Source: an uncultured Bacilli bacterium (GTDB taxonomy: Bacteria > Bacillota_I > Bacilli_A > RF39 > UBA660). From it: a DNA stretch of 64,000 nucleotides. The notes under the pieces were generated by a model, which saw nothing but the letters and a program-made list of their open reading frames with translations, did not search any database and was not told the DNA's origin. Position 1 is the stretch's first letter. Each line of letters starts with the position of its first letter. Below, piece after piece: positions 36,838 to 46,460 of this stretch. The DNA is taken from positions 3,314-67,313 of the forward strand of contig CAKOKU010000006.1 of NCBI GenBank assembly GCA_934095865.1, written 5' to 3'. Position numbers and translations under genes: made by a program.

Positions 36838-36852
36838 CATATAAATTATAAT
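36824..36852 (+). promoter_or_regulatory. Consensus sigma-A promoter of the hrcA operon
   Basis: Perfect TTGACA (36824-36829), 17 bp, perfect TATAAT (36847-36852), flanked by two CIRCE elements: strong but HrcA-repressible. Confidence 0.92.
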
Positions 36853-36856
36853 GTAT

Positions 36857-36883
36857 TTAGCATTTTGAGATTGGAAGTGCTAA
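36857..36883. promoter_or_regulatory. CIRCE operator 2
   Basis: TTAGCATTT (36857-36865), 9 nt, AAGTGCTAA (36875-36883), just downstream of the predicted transcription start. Two mismatches to the consensus left arm. Confidence 0.75.
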
Positions 36884-36909
36884 ATATAAATAAAAGAGGT
36901 GATACTATT

Positions 36910-37917
36910 TTGAGTGACAGACAACAATTACTATTAAAAGAAATAGTTGAAAACTACATATCACACGCAAAACCTGTCGGTAGTAAATCGCTGTGTAAGA
37001 AATTTAAATGTTCATCAGCAACGATTAGAAACGAGATGGCGTATTTAGAAGAATTAGGATATATTGAAAAAAACCACATCTCCAGTGGTCGTGTACCATC
37101 AGAGAAGGGTTATAAATATTATGTAGAAAACCTAATGCGCCCAAAAGAATTAACTGGTGAAGATATGCTAAAATTACAAACAATCTTTCAAAATCAGAAT
37201 TTAGTTGTATCTGATGCCGTTAACAAGTGTGTTGATATTATTAGTGAAATAACCAATTATACCTCAGTAATATTAGGTAGCAGCTCTAAAGATAATGCCT
37301 TGCAACAAATAAACATTATTCCCTTAGCGGATAATAAAATAGTTGCACTGGTATGTACAGATAAAGGCATAGTTGAAAATAAACAATTTGTCCTATCAGC
37401 TGATACCGACATAACAGAAGTAGTAAAAACCTGTGAAATAATAAATAAAATGTTAGTAGGTACCCCAATTGATGAAGTATCTACTAGATTAGAATTTGAA
37501 ATCAAACCAATTCTTGCTAAAAAGTTAGCGCAATATGAACAAGTATACAACATATTCTATGATGCATTTAGTAACTTTGCCAATAATACCGCAAATATTC
37601 ACTTTAGTGGCAAATCAAACTTATTTAATCAGCCAGAATATGACAATACCGAAAGTCTAAAAAGAATAGCTAATAAATTAGAAGATAAAGATTTGGTTAA
37701 AAATATATACTCTAATGAATCAGGCATTAAAGTATATATAGGTGATGAAAATGAATTTGATAAAGATGTAACAATTATTAAAACTAAATATCACCGAAAT
37801 GGCGAAGAAGGCACTATTGCCGTAGTCGGACCTAAAAGAATGGAATATGACAAAGTAGTAGGCTTACTTCAATATATAAGTGAAAATATAAATGATAATG
37901 AGGAAAATGATGACTGA
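36910..37917 (+). CDS. hrcA: Heat-inducible transcription repressor HrcA
   Basis: 335 residues, TTG start. HrcA binds CIRCE and represses the chaperone operon until heat shock. The N-terminal winged helix carries PVGSKSLCKKF, SSATIRNEMAYLEELGYIEKNHISSGRVPSEKGYKYYV; the C-terminal ends in YIGDENEF and VGPKRMEYDKVVGLLQYI. GAGGTGATA lies before the TTG at 36910, which starts SDRQQ as family members do. The longer frame from 36865 would start inside CIRCE 2. Ends with TGA, overlapping grpE. Confidence 0.95.
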   Translation: MSDRQQLLLKEIVENYISHAKPVGSKSLCKKFKCSSATIRNEMAYLEELGYIEKNHISSGRVPSEKGYKYYVENLMRPKELTGEDMLKLQTIFQNQNLVVSDAVNKCVDIISEITNYTSVILGSSSKDNALQQINIIPLADNKIVALVCTDKGIVENKQFVLSADTDITEVVKTCEIINKMLVGTPIDEVSTRLEFEIKPILAKKLAQYEQVYNIFYDAFSNFANNTANIHFSGKSNLFNQPEYDNTESLKRIANKLEDKDLVKNIYSNESGIKVYIGDENEFDKDVTIIKTKYHRNGEEGTIAVVGPKRMEYDKVVGLLQYISENINDNEENDD

Positions 37918-38479
37918 AGAAGAAAAGAAAAAAGACCAAGAAAAACAAGTAACACCAAAAGAAGAAACAAAAGAAACTAAACCTGAAGAGAAAAAAGAAG
38001 AAAAGAAAAAGTCGTTTTTCAAGGAAAATAAACAAACTAAAGAAATAGAAGAATTAAAGGGAAAATTAAAAGATTCTAGTGATAAGGTGATACGTCTTTC
38101 CGCAGAATTACAAAATATGCGTCGAAGATATGAAGATGAGCTTTCCAAGCGAGCTATGTATGAAGGTAGCGATTTAATTAAATCGTTACTACCAATCATA
38201 GACAACTTTGAACGTGCTATTGCTATGGATACTAGCGAAAATGATAAATATTTAGAAGGATATAAAATGATTTATACCAATATGCTTAGTGTTTTAAAAA
38301 ATATTGGTGTAACCGAAATAGATTGTTTACATAAACCTTTTGATCCTAAGTTTATGGATGCTGTTCTTACGGAAAGTATAATAGAAGAAGAACAAGGCGT
38401 AGTTTTGGATGTTTTACAAAAAGGTTATATGTATAAAGATAAATTATTAAGACCAGCGATGGTTAAAGTTAATGAATAG
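37910..38479 (+). CDS. grpE: Nucleotide exchange factor GrpE
   Basis: 189 residues. Releases ADP from DnaK. A Lys/Glu-rich N-terminus and long coiled coil lead into the signature LSAELQNMRRRYEDELSKR and the C-terminal beta domain (VVLDVLQKGYMYKDKLLRPAMVKV). GAGGA at 37900-37904 favours the ATG at 37910 (the ATG at 37907 is also possible; 37892 has no good site). It overlaps hrcA by 8 bases, so translation is coupled. Confidence 0.93.
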   Translation: MTEEEKKKDQEKQVTPKEETKETKPEEKKEEKKKSFFKENKQTKEIEELKGKLKDSSDKVIRLSAELQNMRRRYEDELSKRAMYEGSDLIKSLLPIIDNFERAIAMDTSENDKYLEGYKMIYTNMLSVLKNIGVTEIDCLHKPFDPKFMDAVLTESIIEEEQGVVLDVLQKGYMYKDKLLRPAMVKVNE

Positions 38480-38490
38480 GAGAGATTAAT

Positions 38491-40320
38491 ATGAGTAAAA
38501 TTATAGGTATAGATTTAGGTACAACAAATTCATGTGTTGCTGTATTAGAGGGTGGAGTTCCTCATGTTATTACCAATCCAGAAGGTAATAGAACAACTCC
38601 AAGTGTTTTCGCTATTAAAGGCGATGAAGAATTAGTTGGTGAAACTGCCAAACGTCAAGCTGTAACAAATGTTAAAAATACAGTTTCAAGTATTAAGAGA
38701 AAAATGGGTACTAATGAAAAAGTTGAGATTAATGGCCGTAAATATTCACCAGAAGAGATATCAGCTAAAATCTTAATGAAACTTAAGAGTGATGCTGAAT
38801 CTTACTTAGGTGAAAAAGTTACTAAAGCTGTTATTACAGTTCCTGCATACTTTAATGATGCCCAAAGACAAGCTACTAAAAATGCTGGTAAAATTGCTGG
38901 CTTAGACGTAGAAAGAATTATCAACGAACCAACTGCTGCTGCTCTTGCTTATGGTATTGATAAACAAGAAAAAACACATACAGTTCTTGTATATGATTTA
39001 GGTGGTGGTACATTCGATGTATCAATCTTAGATTTAGGCGATGGTGTCTTTGAAGTTAAGTCAACTGCTGGTAATAACCATTTAGGTGGCGATGATTTTG
39101 ACCAAAGAATTATGGATTACTTAGTATCTGAATTTAAGAAAGAAAATGGTATTGACTTATCAAATGATAAGATGGCAATGCAACGTATTAAGGATGCTGC
39201 TGAAAAAGCTAAGAAAGATTTGTCTGGTATGATGAGCGCTGAAATTTCAATTCCATTTATTGCTCAAAGTGCTGAAGGACCATTACATTTAAATGTAACA
39301 TTAAACCGTGCTAAATTTGAAGATCTAAATAAAGACTTATTCGATTCTACATTAGATGCTGTTAGAAAAGCTCTTAAAGATGCTAAACTTACTGCTAATG
39401 ACATTGATAAAGTGTTACTAGTTGGTGGTTCAACAAGAATTCCATATATCCAAGAATTAGTTAAGAGAGAATTAGGCAAAGAACCTTCTAAAGAAGTTAA
39501 CCCAGATGAAGTTGTTGCTATGGGTGCTGCTATTCAAGGTGGTGTCTTAACTGGTGAAGTTGATGACTTAGTATTGTTAGACGTAACTCCATTATCATTA
39601 GGTATTGAAACAATGGGCGATGTTATGACTGTCTTAATACCAAGAAATACAACTATCCCAACAAGTAAATCACAAGTATTCTCAACTGCTGTTGATAACC
39701 AACCAGCCGTAGATATTCACGTACTACAAGGTGAAAGACCAATGGCTTCAGATAACAAGACATTAGGAAACTTCCGTCTAGATAGTATTCCAGCTGCTCC
39801 TCGTGGCGTTCCACAAATCGAAGTTAAATTTGATATTGATGCCAATGGTATTGTTAATGTAACTGCTAAAGATTTAGGAACTAATAAGGAACAATCAATT
39901 ACAATTACATCATCAACTAACTTAAGTGATGAAGAAATCGAGAAAATGAGAAAAGAAGCCGAAGCTAATAAAGAAGCTGATGATAAAAAGAAAGCATTAG
40001 CCGAAGCTAAGAACGAAGCTGATTCAGCAATCTTCCAAACTGAAAAATCATTAAAAGATTTAGAAGGAAAAGTATCTGATAGCGAAAAGAAAGAAGCCGA
40101 AGATAAAATCGCCGATTTACGAAACGTAATGAATTCAGATAATGTTGATGAGATCAAAGCAAAAACTAAAGAATTAACTGATGTTGCCATGAAATATGCT
40201 CAAAGAGTATATGAAGAAGCTGCTAAACAAAATCAAGCAGGAAGTGCAACAAGTAATGAATCAACAGAAAACACTTCATCAAAAGATGATGTAAAAGAAG
40301 CAAAATACGAAGAAAAATAA
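38491..40320 (+). CDS. dnaK: Chaperone DnaK (Hsp70)
   Basis: 609 residues. ATP-driven chaperone: nucleotide-binding domain with GIDLGTTNSCVAVLEG, VYDLGGGTFDVSILD and LLVGGSTRIPYIQELV; substrate-binding domain DVTPLSLGIETMGDVMT and a helical lid. The tail ends in DDVKEAKYEEK. AGGAGAG before the ATG, 11 nt after grpE. Length and domains are normal. Codon use is cleaner than its neighbours, as expected for a highly expressed gene. Confidence 0.98.
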   Translation: MSKIIGIDLGTTNSCVAVLEGGVPHVITNPEGNRTTPSVFAIKGDEELVGETAKRQAVTNVKNTVSSIKRKMGTNEKVEINGRKYSPEEISAKILMKLKSDAESYLGEKVTKAVITVPAYFNDAQRQATKNAGKIAGLDVERIINEPTAAALAYGIDKQEKTHTVLVYDLGGGTFDVSILDLGDGVFEVKSTAGNNHLGGDDFDQRIMDYLVSEFKKENGIDLSNDKMAMQRIKDAAEKAKKDLSGMMSAEISIPFIAQSAEGPLHLNVTLNRAKFEDLNKDLFDSTLDAVRKALKDAKLTANDIDKVLLVGGSTRIPYIQELVKRELGKEPSKEVNPDEVVAMGAAIQGGVLTGEVDDLVLLDVTPLSLGIETMGDVMTVLIPRNTTIPTSKSQVFSTAVDNQPAVDIHVLQGERPMASDNKTLGNFRLDSIPAAPRGVPQIEVKFDIDANGIVNVTAKDLGTNKEQSITITSSTNLSDEEIEKMRKEAEANKEADDKKKALAEAKNEADSAIFQTEKSLKDLEGKVSDSEKKEAEDKIADLRNVMNSDNVDEIKAKTKELTDVAMKYAQRVYEEAAKQNQAGSATSNESTENTSSKDDVKEAKYEEK

Positions 40321-40329
40321 AATTAAAAT

Positions 40330-40355
40330 AAAAGTTCTAGGCGACTAGAACTTTT
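40330..40355 (+). terminator. Hairpin between dnaK and pepF
   Basis: An 11-bp stem AAAAGTTCTAG (40330-40340) with CTAGAACTTTT (40345-40355), GCGA loop, only four T after. It may act as a partial terminator or RNA-stability element that lowers pepF-dnaJ expression relative to dnaK. Confidence 0.6.
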
Positions 40356-40383
40356 ACTACTAATATAGAAGAAATGAGGATAT

Positions 40384-42189
40384 ATGGAAAGAAGTCAAAT
40401 AGACGAAAAAGATACTTGGGATTTAACAAAATTATTTAAGAATCAAGAAGAGTATGAAACTTCTTATAAAGAAGTAGAAAACTTACTACAACAACTAATC
40501 GCTTGTAAAGGTCATATTTTAGATTCGGCCCAAACATTGTATGATTATTTAAGTATAAGTACTAGTTTAAGTTTGCTTCTTGATAGACTTGCTGCTTATT
40601 CCTATTTTAATTTTTATCAAGACACAACATCAAAACTAGGCCAAGAATTAAAAGAACGCATTGAGTCTCTCGGCAGTAAAATTACGGAAGCAACTAGTTT
40701 TACCAGAACCGAGTTATTAAGCAAACCATACGACGTAGTAAAAAAATATATTAAAGAAGATCAAAGATTAAAAGACTATGCTTTTTACTTAGAAGAAGAG
40801 TTTAGACAAAAAGAACACACTCTATCGAAAACGGAAGAAGATATCATTGCTAAGTCCCTTAGTGCTCTTGGTAATTGTAGTGATGCTTTTCAAAGCTTAG
40901 ATGATGCTGATGTTGATTTTAAATCAGTAAAAAAAGAAGGTCAAAAAGTAGCATTAAATCACAGTAATTATTCTACTTTGATTGCGGATAAAGATAGAAG
41001 CATTCGTGCTGAAACCTTCAAAAATTACTATGCATTTTACGAAAAACATAAAAATACCTTAGCAAGTCTATATAAAGGCCAAGTTAAAGAAGATAACTAT
41101 TTAGCTAAAGTTCATAAATTTTCATCAGCTGTGGAAGCTAGCTTGTTTGATGATGATATTTCCATAGACGTCTATGATTCTTTAATTAAAACGGTTCATG
41201 AAAACTTAGAACCTCTATATTCTTATTTAGATTTTCGTCGTCAATTTTTAGGCCTAGATGAATTACATATGTATGATATTCATGCCGAACTGTGTGAGAC
41301 CAAACTTCCAGAATATACTTTTGAAGAAGCTAAAGATACAATTTTAAAGGCTCTTGCTCCTTTAGGCGAAAAATATCTTAAAGATATATCAAAAAGTTTT
41401 ACTGATCGTTGGATAGATAAATATCCATCCCGTGGTAAACGAAGTGGGGCTTTTGAATGGGGATGCTATGGCATTAGTCCTTATGTTTGCGTAAATTTTG
41501 AAGGCGATTATACTTCTGTATCTACCGTAATTCATGAATTAGGTCATGCTATGCACTCGTTCTATTCTGATGCAAATCAAAGTTATGTTAATAGCCATTA
41601 CCCAATTGTTTTAGCTGAGATTGCCTCAACTGTCAATGAAGTTTTATTAAATGAATACATGATAAAAAATGCTAAGACGAACACAGAGAAGCTATTCTAT
41701 ATCACTAAATTTCTTGATGAATTTAGAGCTACTGTTTACCGTCAAACCCAATTTGCTGAATTTGAATATTTAACTCATAAGATGGATAATGACTGTGAAG
41801 CTCTAACCAGTGATTCCTTATATAATGTCTATTACAGTTTAAACAAATTATATTATGGACCTAATGTTATAAGTGATAAAGAAATCGGCTATGAATGGTC
41901 AAGAATCCCTCATTTTTATACACCATTCTATGTTTACAAATATGCCACTGGTTTTAGTTGCGCTATTAAAATAGCTAATGATATTTTAAATGGTAAAGAG
42001 AAGGCTTTAGGAAATTATTTACAATTTTTAAGTAGTGGTGGCTCTGATTATCCATTAAACATTCTAAAGAAATGTGGTATTGACTTAACTACTGGTGAAG
42101 TAGTAAAAGATGCAATTAATATGTTTGCATCAAGATTAGACTTAGCTATAAATATTAGAAAGGAAATGATTGAAGATGGCAAAGAATAA
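40384..42189 (+). CDS. pepF: Oligoendopeptidase F
   Basis: 601 residues, full length. M3-family metallopeptidase cleaving short peptides in the cytoplasm. Zinc motif HELGH at 384-388 (His384, Glu385, His388) with the third ligand Glu in EIASTVNEVLLNEY. N-terminal region DTWDLTKLFKNQEEYE is typical. It is inserted between dnaK and dnaJ; its last 14 bases overlap dnaJ. Probably heat-shock-controlled through read-through from the CIRCE promoter (inference). Confidence 0.96.
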   Translation: MERSQIDEKDTWDLTKLFKNQEEYETSYKEVENLLQQLIACKGHILDSAQTLYDYLSISTSLSLLLDRLAAYSYFNFYQDTTSKLGQELKERIESLGSKITEATSFTRTELLSKPYDVVKKYIKEDQRLKDYAFYLEEEFRQKEHTLSKTEEDIIAKSLSALGNCSDAFQSLDDADVDFKSVKKEGQKVALNHSNYSTLIADKDRSIRAETFKNYYAFYEKHKNTLASLYKGQVKEDNYLAKVHKFSSAVEASLFDDDISIDVYDSLIKTVHENLEPLYSYLDFRRQFLGLDELHMYDIHAELCETKLPEYTFEEAKDTILKALAPLGEKYLKDISKSFTDRWIDKYPSRGKRSGAFEWGCYGISPYVCVNFEGDYTSVSTVIHELGHAMHSFYSDANQSYVNSHYPIVLAEIASTVNEVLLNEYMIKNAKTNTEKLFYITKFLDEFRATVYRQTQFAEFEYLTHKMDNDCEALTSDSLYNVYYSLNKLYYGPNVISDKEIGYEWSRIPHFYTPFYVYKYATGFSCAIKIANDILNGKEKALGNYLQFLSSGGSDYPLNILKKCGIDLTTGEVVKDAINMFASRLDLAINIRKEMIEDGKE

Positions 42190-43312
42190 AGATTATTATG
42201 AAACTCTTGGTGTTAGTAAAGATGCTACTCAAGATGAAATAAAATCAGCTTTCCGTAAACTTGCCAAAAAATACCACCCTGATATTAATAAAGAACCAGG
42301 GGCCGAAGAAAAGTTTAAAGAAATAGGAGAGGCATATTCTATTTTAGGCGATGCTGAAAAACGTAAAACTTATGATCAATTTGGTTCTGCCGCATTTGAA
42401 AATGGTGGGGCTGGTGCCGGTGGAGCCGGTGGCTTTGGCGGCGGTTTTGGTGGCTTCTCATTTGATACTGATGATATCTTCCGTGATTTATTTGGCAGTG
42501 CTTTTGGCGGCGGCTTCGGTAGTTCTCGAAGTAATCGCGCTAATCGCCCAACCAAAGGTGAAGATTCTTTAGTAAAAATAAACTTAACTTTTGAAGAAGC
42601 AGTTTTTGGCGCCAATAAGACTATCAATATAAGTCTTAATGAAAAGTGTAGTGAATGCAACGGCGAAGGTGGTTTTGAATCACGTACTTGTAGTACCTGT
42701 AATGGCCGCGGTCGCATAGTTCAATCCCAAAGAACCATGTTTGGCACATTCCAAACGGAAACAACTTGTCCCGACTGTGATGGCTCTGGTAAAACATTTG
42801 CTAGAGTATGTCCAAAATGTCACGGCGAAGGTAAGACTTTAAGCAAAAAAGATATATCTATTGAAGTTCCTGCTGGCGTTGATAATGGCACACAACTTCG
42901 TATTACCGGTAAAGGTTCAAGCGGTACGAATGGCGGTCCAAATGGCGACATTTACATCGAATTTAGTGTAAAAGAACATCCATTATTTAAGCGTGAAGGT
43001 AATGATATTTATTTAGATTTACCTATAACTATTCCAGAAGCGGTTTTAGGATGTAAAAAAGAAATTCCAACTATTTATGGTAACTTAGTTTTACAAATAG
43101 ATGCTGGTACGCAAAGTGATACCAAAATGCGCATCAAAGGTAAGGGTGTTGCCAATCCTAATACTGGCCGCAAAGGAGATATGTACGTCATTGTAAATGT
43201 TATGATTCCAACTAAACTAGATCGTAATCAAAAACAATTATTTAAAGATTTAGCCGAAACTGATTTAATGACTAATCCGGAATTTAAAAATATTAATAAA
43301 TATTTAGATTAA
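42176..43312 (+). CDS. dnaJ: Chaperone DnaJ (Hsp40)
   Basis: 378 residues. J-domain with HPD at 34-36, Gly/Phe-rich linker (GGFGGGFGGFSFDTDDIF), four CxxCxGxG zinc repeats (CSECNGEG, CSTCNGRG, CPDCDGSG, CPKCHGEG), and the client-binding C-terminal domain. Stimulates DnaK ATPase. The start is ATG at 42176, matching the family (MAKNKDYYETLGV); a TTG at 42170 is closer to AGGAAA and also possible. Overlaps pepF by 14 bases. Confidence 0.97.
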   Translation: MAKNKDYYETLGVSKDATQDEIKSAFRKLAKKYHPDINKEPGAEEKFKEIGEAYSILGDAEKRKTYDQFGSAAFENGGAGAGGAGGFGGGFGGFSFDTDDIFRDLFGSAFGGGFGSSRSNRANRPTKGEDSLVKINLTFEEAVFGANKTINISLNEKCSECNGEGGFESRTCSTCNGRGRIVQSQRTMFGTFQTETTCPDCDGSGKTFARVCPKCHGEGKTLSKKDISIEVPAGVDNGTQLRITGKGSSGTNGGPNGDIYIEFSVKEHPLFKREGNDIYLDLPITIPEAVLGCKKEIPTIYGNLVLQIDAGTQSDTKMRIKGKGVANPNTGRKGDMYVIVNVMIPTKLDRNQKQLFKDLAETDLMTNPEFKNINKYLD

Positions 43313-43316
43313 AATT

Positions 43317-43370
43317 AAAGTAACCAAATAATATAGTTTAACAATATGCTATTTTAATGGTTACTTTTTT
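43317..43370 (+). terminator. Terminator of the hrcA-dnaJ operon
   Basis: A 10-bp stem AAAGTAACCA (43317-43326) with TGGTTACTTT (43358-43367); T-run to 43370. The 31-nt loop can fold further. Confidence 0.75.
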
Positions 43371-43448
43371 CTCTTGATACATAATTTGTCACCTTTTAGT
43401 ATAAAATATCTACAAGATGGAATATTGTTTAATATCCGTAAAATTCAA

Positions 43449-43477
43449 TTGATTTATTATAAGTAAATTGTTATACT
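43449..43477 (+). promoter_or_regulatory. Promoter of the 43505 gene
   Basis: TTGATT (43449-43454), 17 bp, TATACT (43472-43477). Confidence 0.7.
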
Positions 43478-43504
43478 GATAATATAGAAACGGTTGGGGT
43501 AAGT

Positions 43505-44809
43505 ATGAAGGGAAAATTCGGAAAAATTTGTTTAGTAGCTATTTTAACAATAATAGTTATTACGAGTTTTTTCGCCTCCTATGCTTATCAAAATCAAACT
43601 AAAGAACCAGAAAATAAAAATGCTTCTCTTGTTTTAGCCGATGAAAACTTTAGTATTAACTATAAAGATGGAAACTACTTTGAAGTTAATCAGTTAGCAC
43701 ATGACGAAACAATTATTAAACACTTAACAATAACCAATGTGCTAGATGCGCCTAACTATATAAGTATTGCTCTTATGGATATCAACAAAAAAAGTGATAA
43801 TATAAGTGTTAAACTACTAGATGTAGCTGGTAATGTTATTTATGAAGATACGCTCGGAAACATGGATACAGAACTTTTAAAAAATAAAGAGATAGCCCCA
43901 AGACAAACCCTTACCTTTGATATAGTTATAACTAATCAAGACGAAGATTTATTAACCGGCTTTAGTGCTAATATTATGGCGTATAAAAGTATAAACCTAA
44001 AAGAAGATAAAACTCTTAAAGATGTTATCCTAAGAGATAATGAGATTCAAAATATGGATAGTCATGAACTAGCAATTGATTATAGTACTAATGGACTTTT
44101 TACGGTTCTAGATGACAATGGGACTAACTATATTTTTAGAGGTAACGTCAGTAACAATTACATAGAATTAAATGGTATTTTATTTCGAATCTTAAGAATA
44201 AATAGTGATAATTCAGTAAGATTAATCACTGATAGTAGCATTCTAGAAAGCGCTTATATTAGTAAAATTAGTTATCAAAACTACGAACAAAATGTTCTTC
44301 TTAGTGCCAGTATTTTACCCGAAAAATTGCAAAGTTGGTATAATTCTAATTTACTAAGTCTTGATAATTTTATTGTTAACAGCACCTTTTGTAGCGAAAA
44401 CGCCTTCTATTTAGAAAATAATGATGGTCGTTTCTTTAATGCTTATCAAAGAATTGTTAACTCTATTACTCCAACTCTTAATTGCACGGGAACAGCTGAA
44501 AACGCCAAAATCGGAATTATAACTGCTGATGAAGCTCTTTTAGCAGGTGCAAACTTAAATGGTGATAACCTAGATTATTTTCTTTATAATCCAGAGGAAA
44601 CTAAAGGCTTCTTCACATCTACTGGTAGTAAAGTAATCTATAACTATAATGTTGTAGACAATTTTGCCGTAACTAATACAGGAAAATTGGATAGTGAAGC
44701 TAAAGTAACCACTTCTCTAGGAATAAGACCCGTAATTTCTTTAGATAAAAATGTTACTATAACAGGTTTAGGTACAAATGCTAATCCTTATAAAATTAAT
44801 AAACAATAG
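43505..44809 (+). CDS. Exported surface protein sharing the 34296-gene C-terminal domain
   Basis: 434 residues. N-terminal signal/anchor GKICLVAILTIIVITSFFASYAYQNQ. Middle Ig-like region (NYISIALMDINKKSDNISVKL). The C-terminal third matches the surface protein at 34296-36329: NYIFRGNVSNNYIELNGILFRILRI, IGIITADEALLAGANL, LGIRPVISLDKNVTITGLG. The shared domain appears in lineage-specific paralogues; function unknown. It stands alone, with GGGGTAAG upstream as a weak ribosome-binding site. Confidence 0.72.
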   Translation: MKGKFGKICLVAILTIIVITSFFASYAYQNQTKEPENKNASLVLADENFSINYKDGNYFEVNQLAHDETIIKHLTITNVLDAPNYISIALMDINKKSDNISVKLLDVAGNVIYEDTLGNMDTELLKNKEIAPRQTLTFDIVITNQDEDLLTGFSANIMAYKSINLKEDKTLKDVILRDNEIQNMDSHELAIDYSTNGLFTVLDDNGTNYIFRGNVSNNYIELNGILFRILRINSDNSVRLITDSSILESAYISKISYQNYEQNVLLSASILPEKLQSWYNSNLLSLDNFIVNSTFCSENAFYLENNDGRFFNAYQRIVNSITPTLNCTGTAENAKIGIITADEALLAGANLNGDNLDYFLYNPEETKGFFTSTGSKVIYNYNVVDNFAVTNTGKLDSEAKVTTSLGIRPVISLDKNVTITGLGTNANPYKINKQ

Positions 44810-44943
44810 CTTATAGATTAGATTTTATGCATCTATCATTTTAAAAATTGACTTAAAAAAATTAAAAATTAGAAAATAATAATAATAAAACGTATCTTTT
44901 TACTAAAAGTTAGGATAAATATGCCAAAATATCTATCATCTTA

Positions 44944-44952
44944 TGATATAAT
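44944..44952 (+). promoter_or_regulatory. Extended -10 promoter of ffh
   Basis: TGATATAAT (44944-44952), no clear -35. Confidence 0.55.
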
Positions 44953-44972
44953 ACCAAATAGGTGATAAGAAA

Positions 44973-46280
44973 ATGTTTGAATATATGGGCGACCGACTTA
45001 CTAAAGCAATAAAAAACATTAGAGGCATGGGTCGTATTACAGAAGAAAATATTAACGAGGCAACAAGAGAAATTCGTATGGCCTTATTAGAAGCTGACGT
45101 TAACTATGTTGTTGTTAAAGAATTTATAAATGATGTTAAAGAAAAAGCCTTAGGTCAAGAAGTAGATAAATCTTTAAAACCGGATGAACTTTTTATTAAA
45201 ATTGTTAAAGATGAATTAGTTGCCCTTTTAGGTGGCGAGGTAGCACCTCTTTTTGTTGACGGCAATCCAGCTATATTAATGTTAGTAGGCCTTCAAGGTA
45301 GTGGTAAAACAACCAGTGCCGGCAAATTAGCCAATTATTTAAGAAAAAGAAATGCTAAAAAACCATTATTAGTAGCTTGTGATATTTATAGACCAGCTGC
45401 TGTTGAGCAGTTAAAAACTTTAGGCAAAGAATTAAATATACCTGTTTTCAGTAAAGATAATGCTAAAGTTACAGATATAGTTAAAGAAGCCATAGATTTT
45501 GCTAAAGAAAATAATAATGATTATATAATCATAGATACAGCTGGTCGTCTTCATATTGACGAAGCTTTAATGGCTGAATTAAAAGAAGTCGAAAAATTAT
45601 GCAATCCTGAAGAAGAAATTTTAGTCATTGACGCGATGATGGGCCAAGATGCCATTAATGTTATCAAAGGGTTTAATGAAAAGCTAAATTTAACCGGTTG
45701 TATACTAACTAAATTAGATGGTAATACTAAAGGCGGTGTTGCCCTATCTGTTAGACACTTAACTAATATTCCTATTAAGTTTGTTGGTGACAGTGAAAAA
45801 CTAGATGGCTTAACTGTATTTGACCCTGAACGTATGGCGGAACGAATCCTTGACATGGGTGATATTATGGCTATTGCTCAAAAAGTTGAAGACGTTATTA
45901 GCGAAGATGAAGTATTAGCTCAAGCTGAAAAAATGAAAAAAGGCAAATATGATTTAGAAGATTTTCTTTTAAATTTAAAACAAATAAAAAAGTTAGGACC
46001 TTTAGATAAATTTTTAAAACTATTACCCCAAGCAAGAGAAATCGGCTTAAATAATATTAATATTGATCCAAAAGATATGGCTCATATTGAGGCTATTGTC
46101 TTATCAATGACAAAAGAAGAAAGACAACACCCTGAAATATTAAAGGCTAGCCGTAAAATAAGAATAGCTAAAGGTAGCGGCCGTAGTGTTGAAGAAGTTA
46201 ATAAACTTTTAAAACAATTTGAAACTATGCAAAAAATGATGAAACAATTTTCTAATGGTAACTTTAAAATGCCATTTTAA
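44973..46280 (+). CDS. ffh: Signal recognition particle protein Ffh
   Basis: 435 residues. GTPase that with SRP RNA targets secretory and membrane proteins. N-domain RGMGRITEENINEATREIRMALLEADVN; GTPase motifs GLQGSGKTTSAGKLA, DTAGRLHID and TKLDGNTKGG; M-domain ending in a Met-rich tail (MQKMMKQFSN). The usual partner genes ylxM and ftsY are not adjacent. AGGTGATAAG before the ATG. Confidence 0.97.
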   Translation: MFEYMGDRLTKAIKNIRGMGRITEENINEATREIRMALLEADVNYVVVKEFINDVKEKALGQEVDKSLKPDELFIKIVKDELVALLGGEVAPLFVDGNPAILMLVGLQGSGKTTSAGKLANYLRKRNAKKPLLVACDIYRPAAVEQLKTLGKELNIPVFSKDNAKVTDIVKEAIDFAKENNNDYIIIDTAGRLHIDEALMAELKEVEKLCNPEEEILVIDAMMGQDAINVIKGFNEKLNLTGCILTKLDGNTKGGVALSVRHLTNIPIKFVGDSEKLDGLTVFDPERMAERILDMGDIMAIAQKVEDVISEDEVLAQAEKMKKGKYDLEDFLLNLKQIKKLGPLDKFLKLLPQAREIGLNNINIDPKDMAHIEAIVLSMTKEERQHPEILKASRKIRIAKGSGRSVEEVNKLLKQFETMQKMMKQFSNGNFKMPF

Positions 46281-46302
46281 CAAACAATTTTATATTTTTT
46301 CC

Positions 46303-46350
46303 AAGAACTGCAATGAAATTAATTAATTAATCTCCAACAGTTCTTTTTTT
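46303..46350 (+). terminator. Terminator of ffh
   Basis: AAGAACTG (46303-46310) pairs with CAGTTCTT (46338-46345), then T-run. Confidence 0.78.
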
Positions 46351-46460
46351 ATTATTTGAACAAGTTCTTCCTTTCTTCTTTTATCTCCAAGTCTTATACG
46401 GACAATTGACCTATTTAGAATATAAAATAAGCATAAACTAAATTAGAAAGGATTGTTATT

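Noticed and set aside
37832..38205. Minus-strand reading frames opposite hrcA/grpE
   Set aside because: Low-complexity Phe/Ser-rich shadows of the Lys/Glu-rich grpE coding strand, with no ribosome-binding site.
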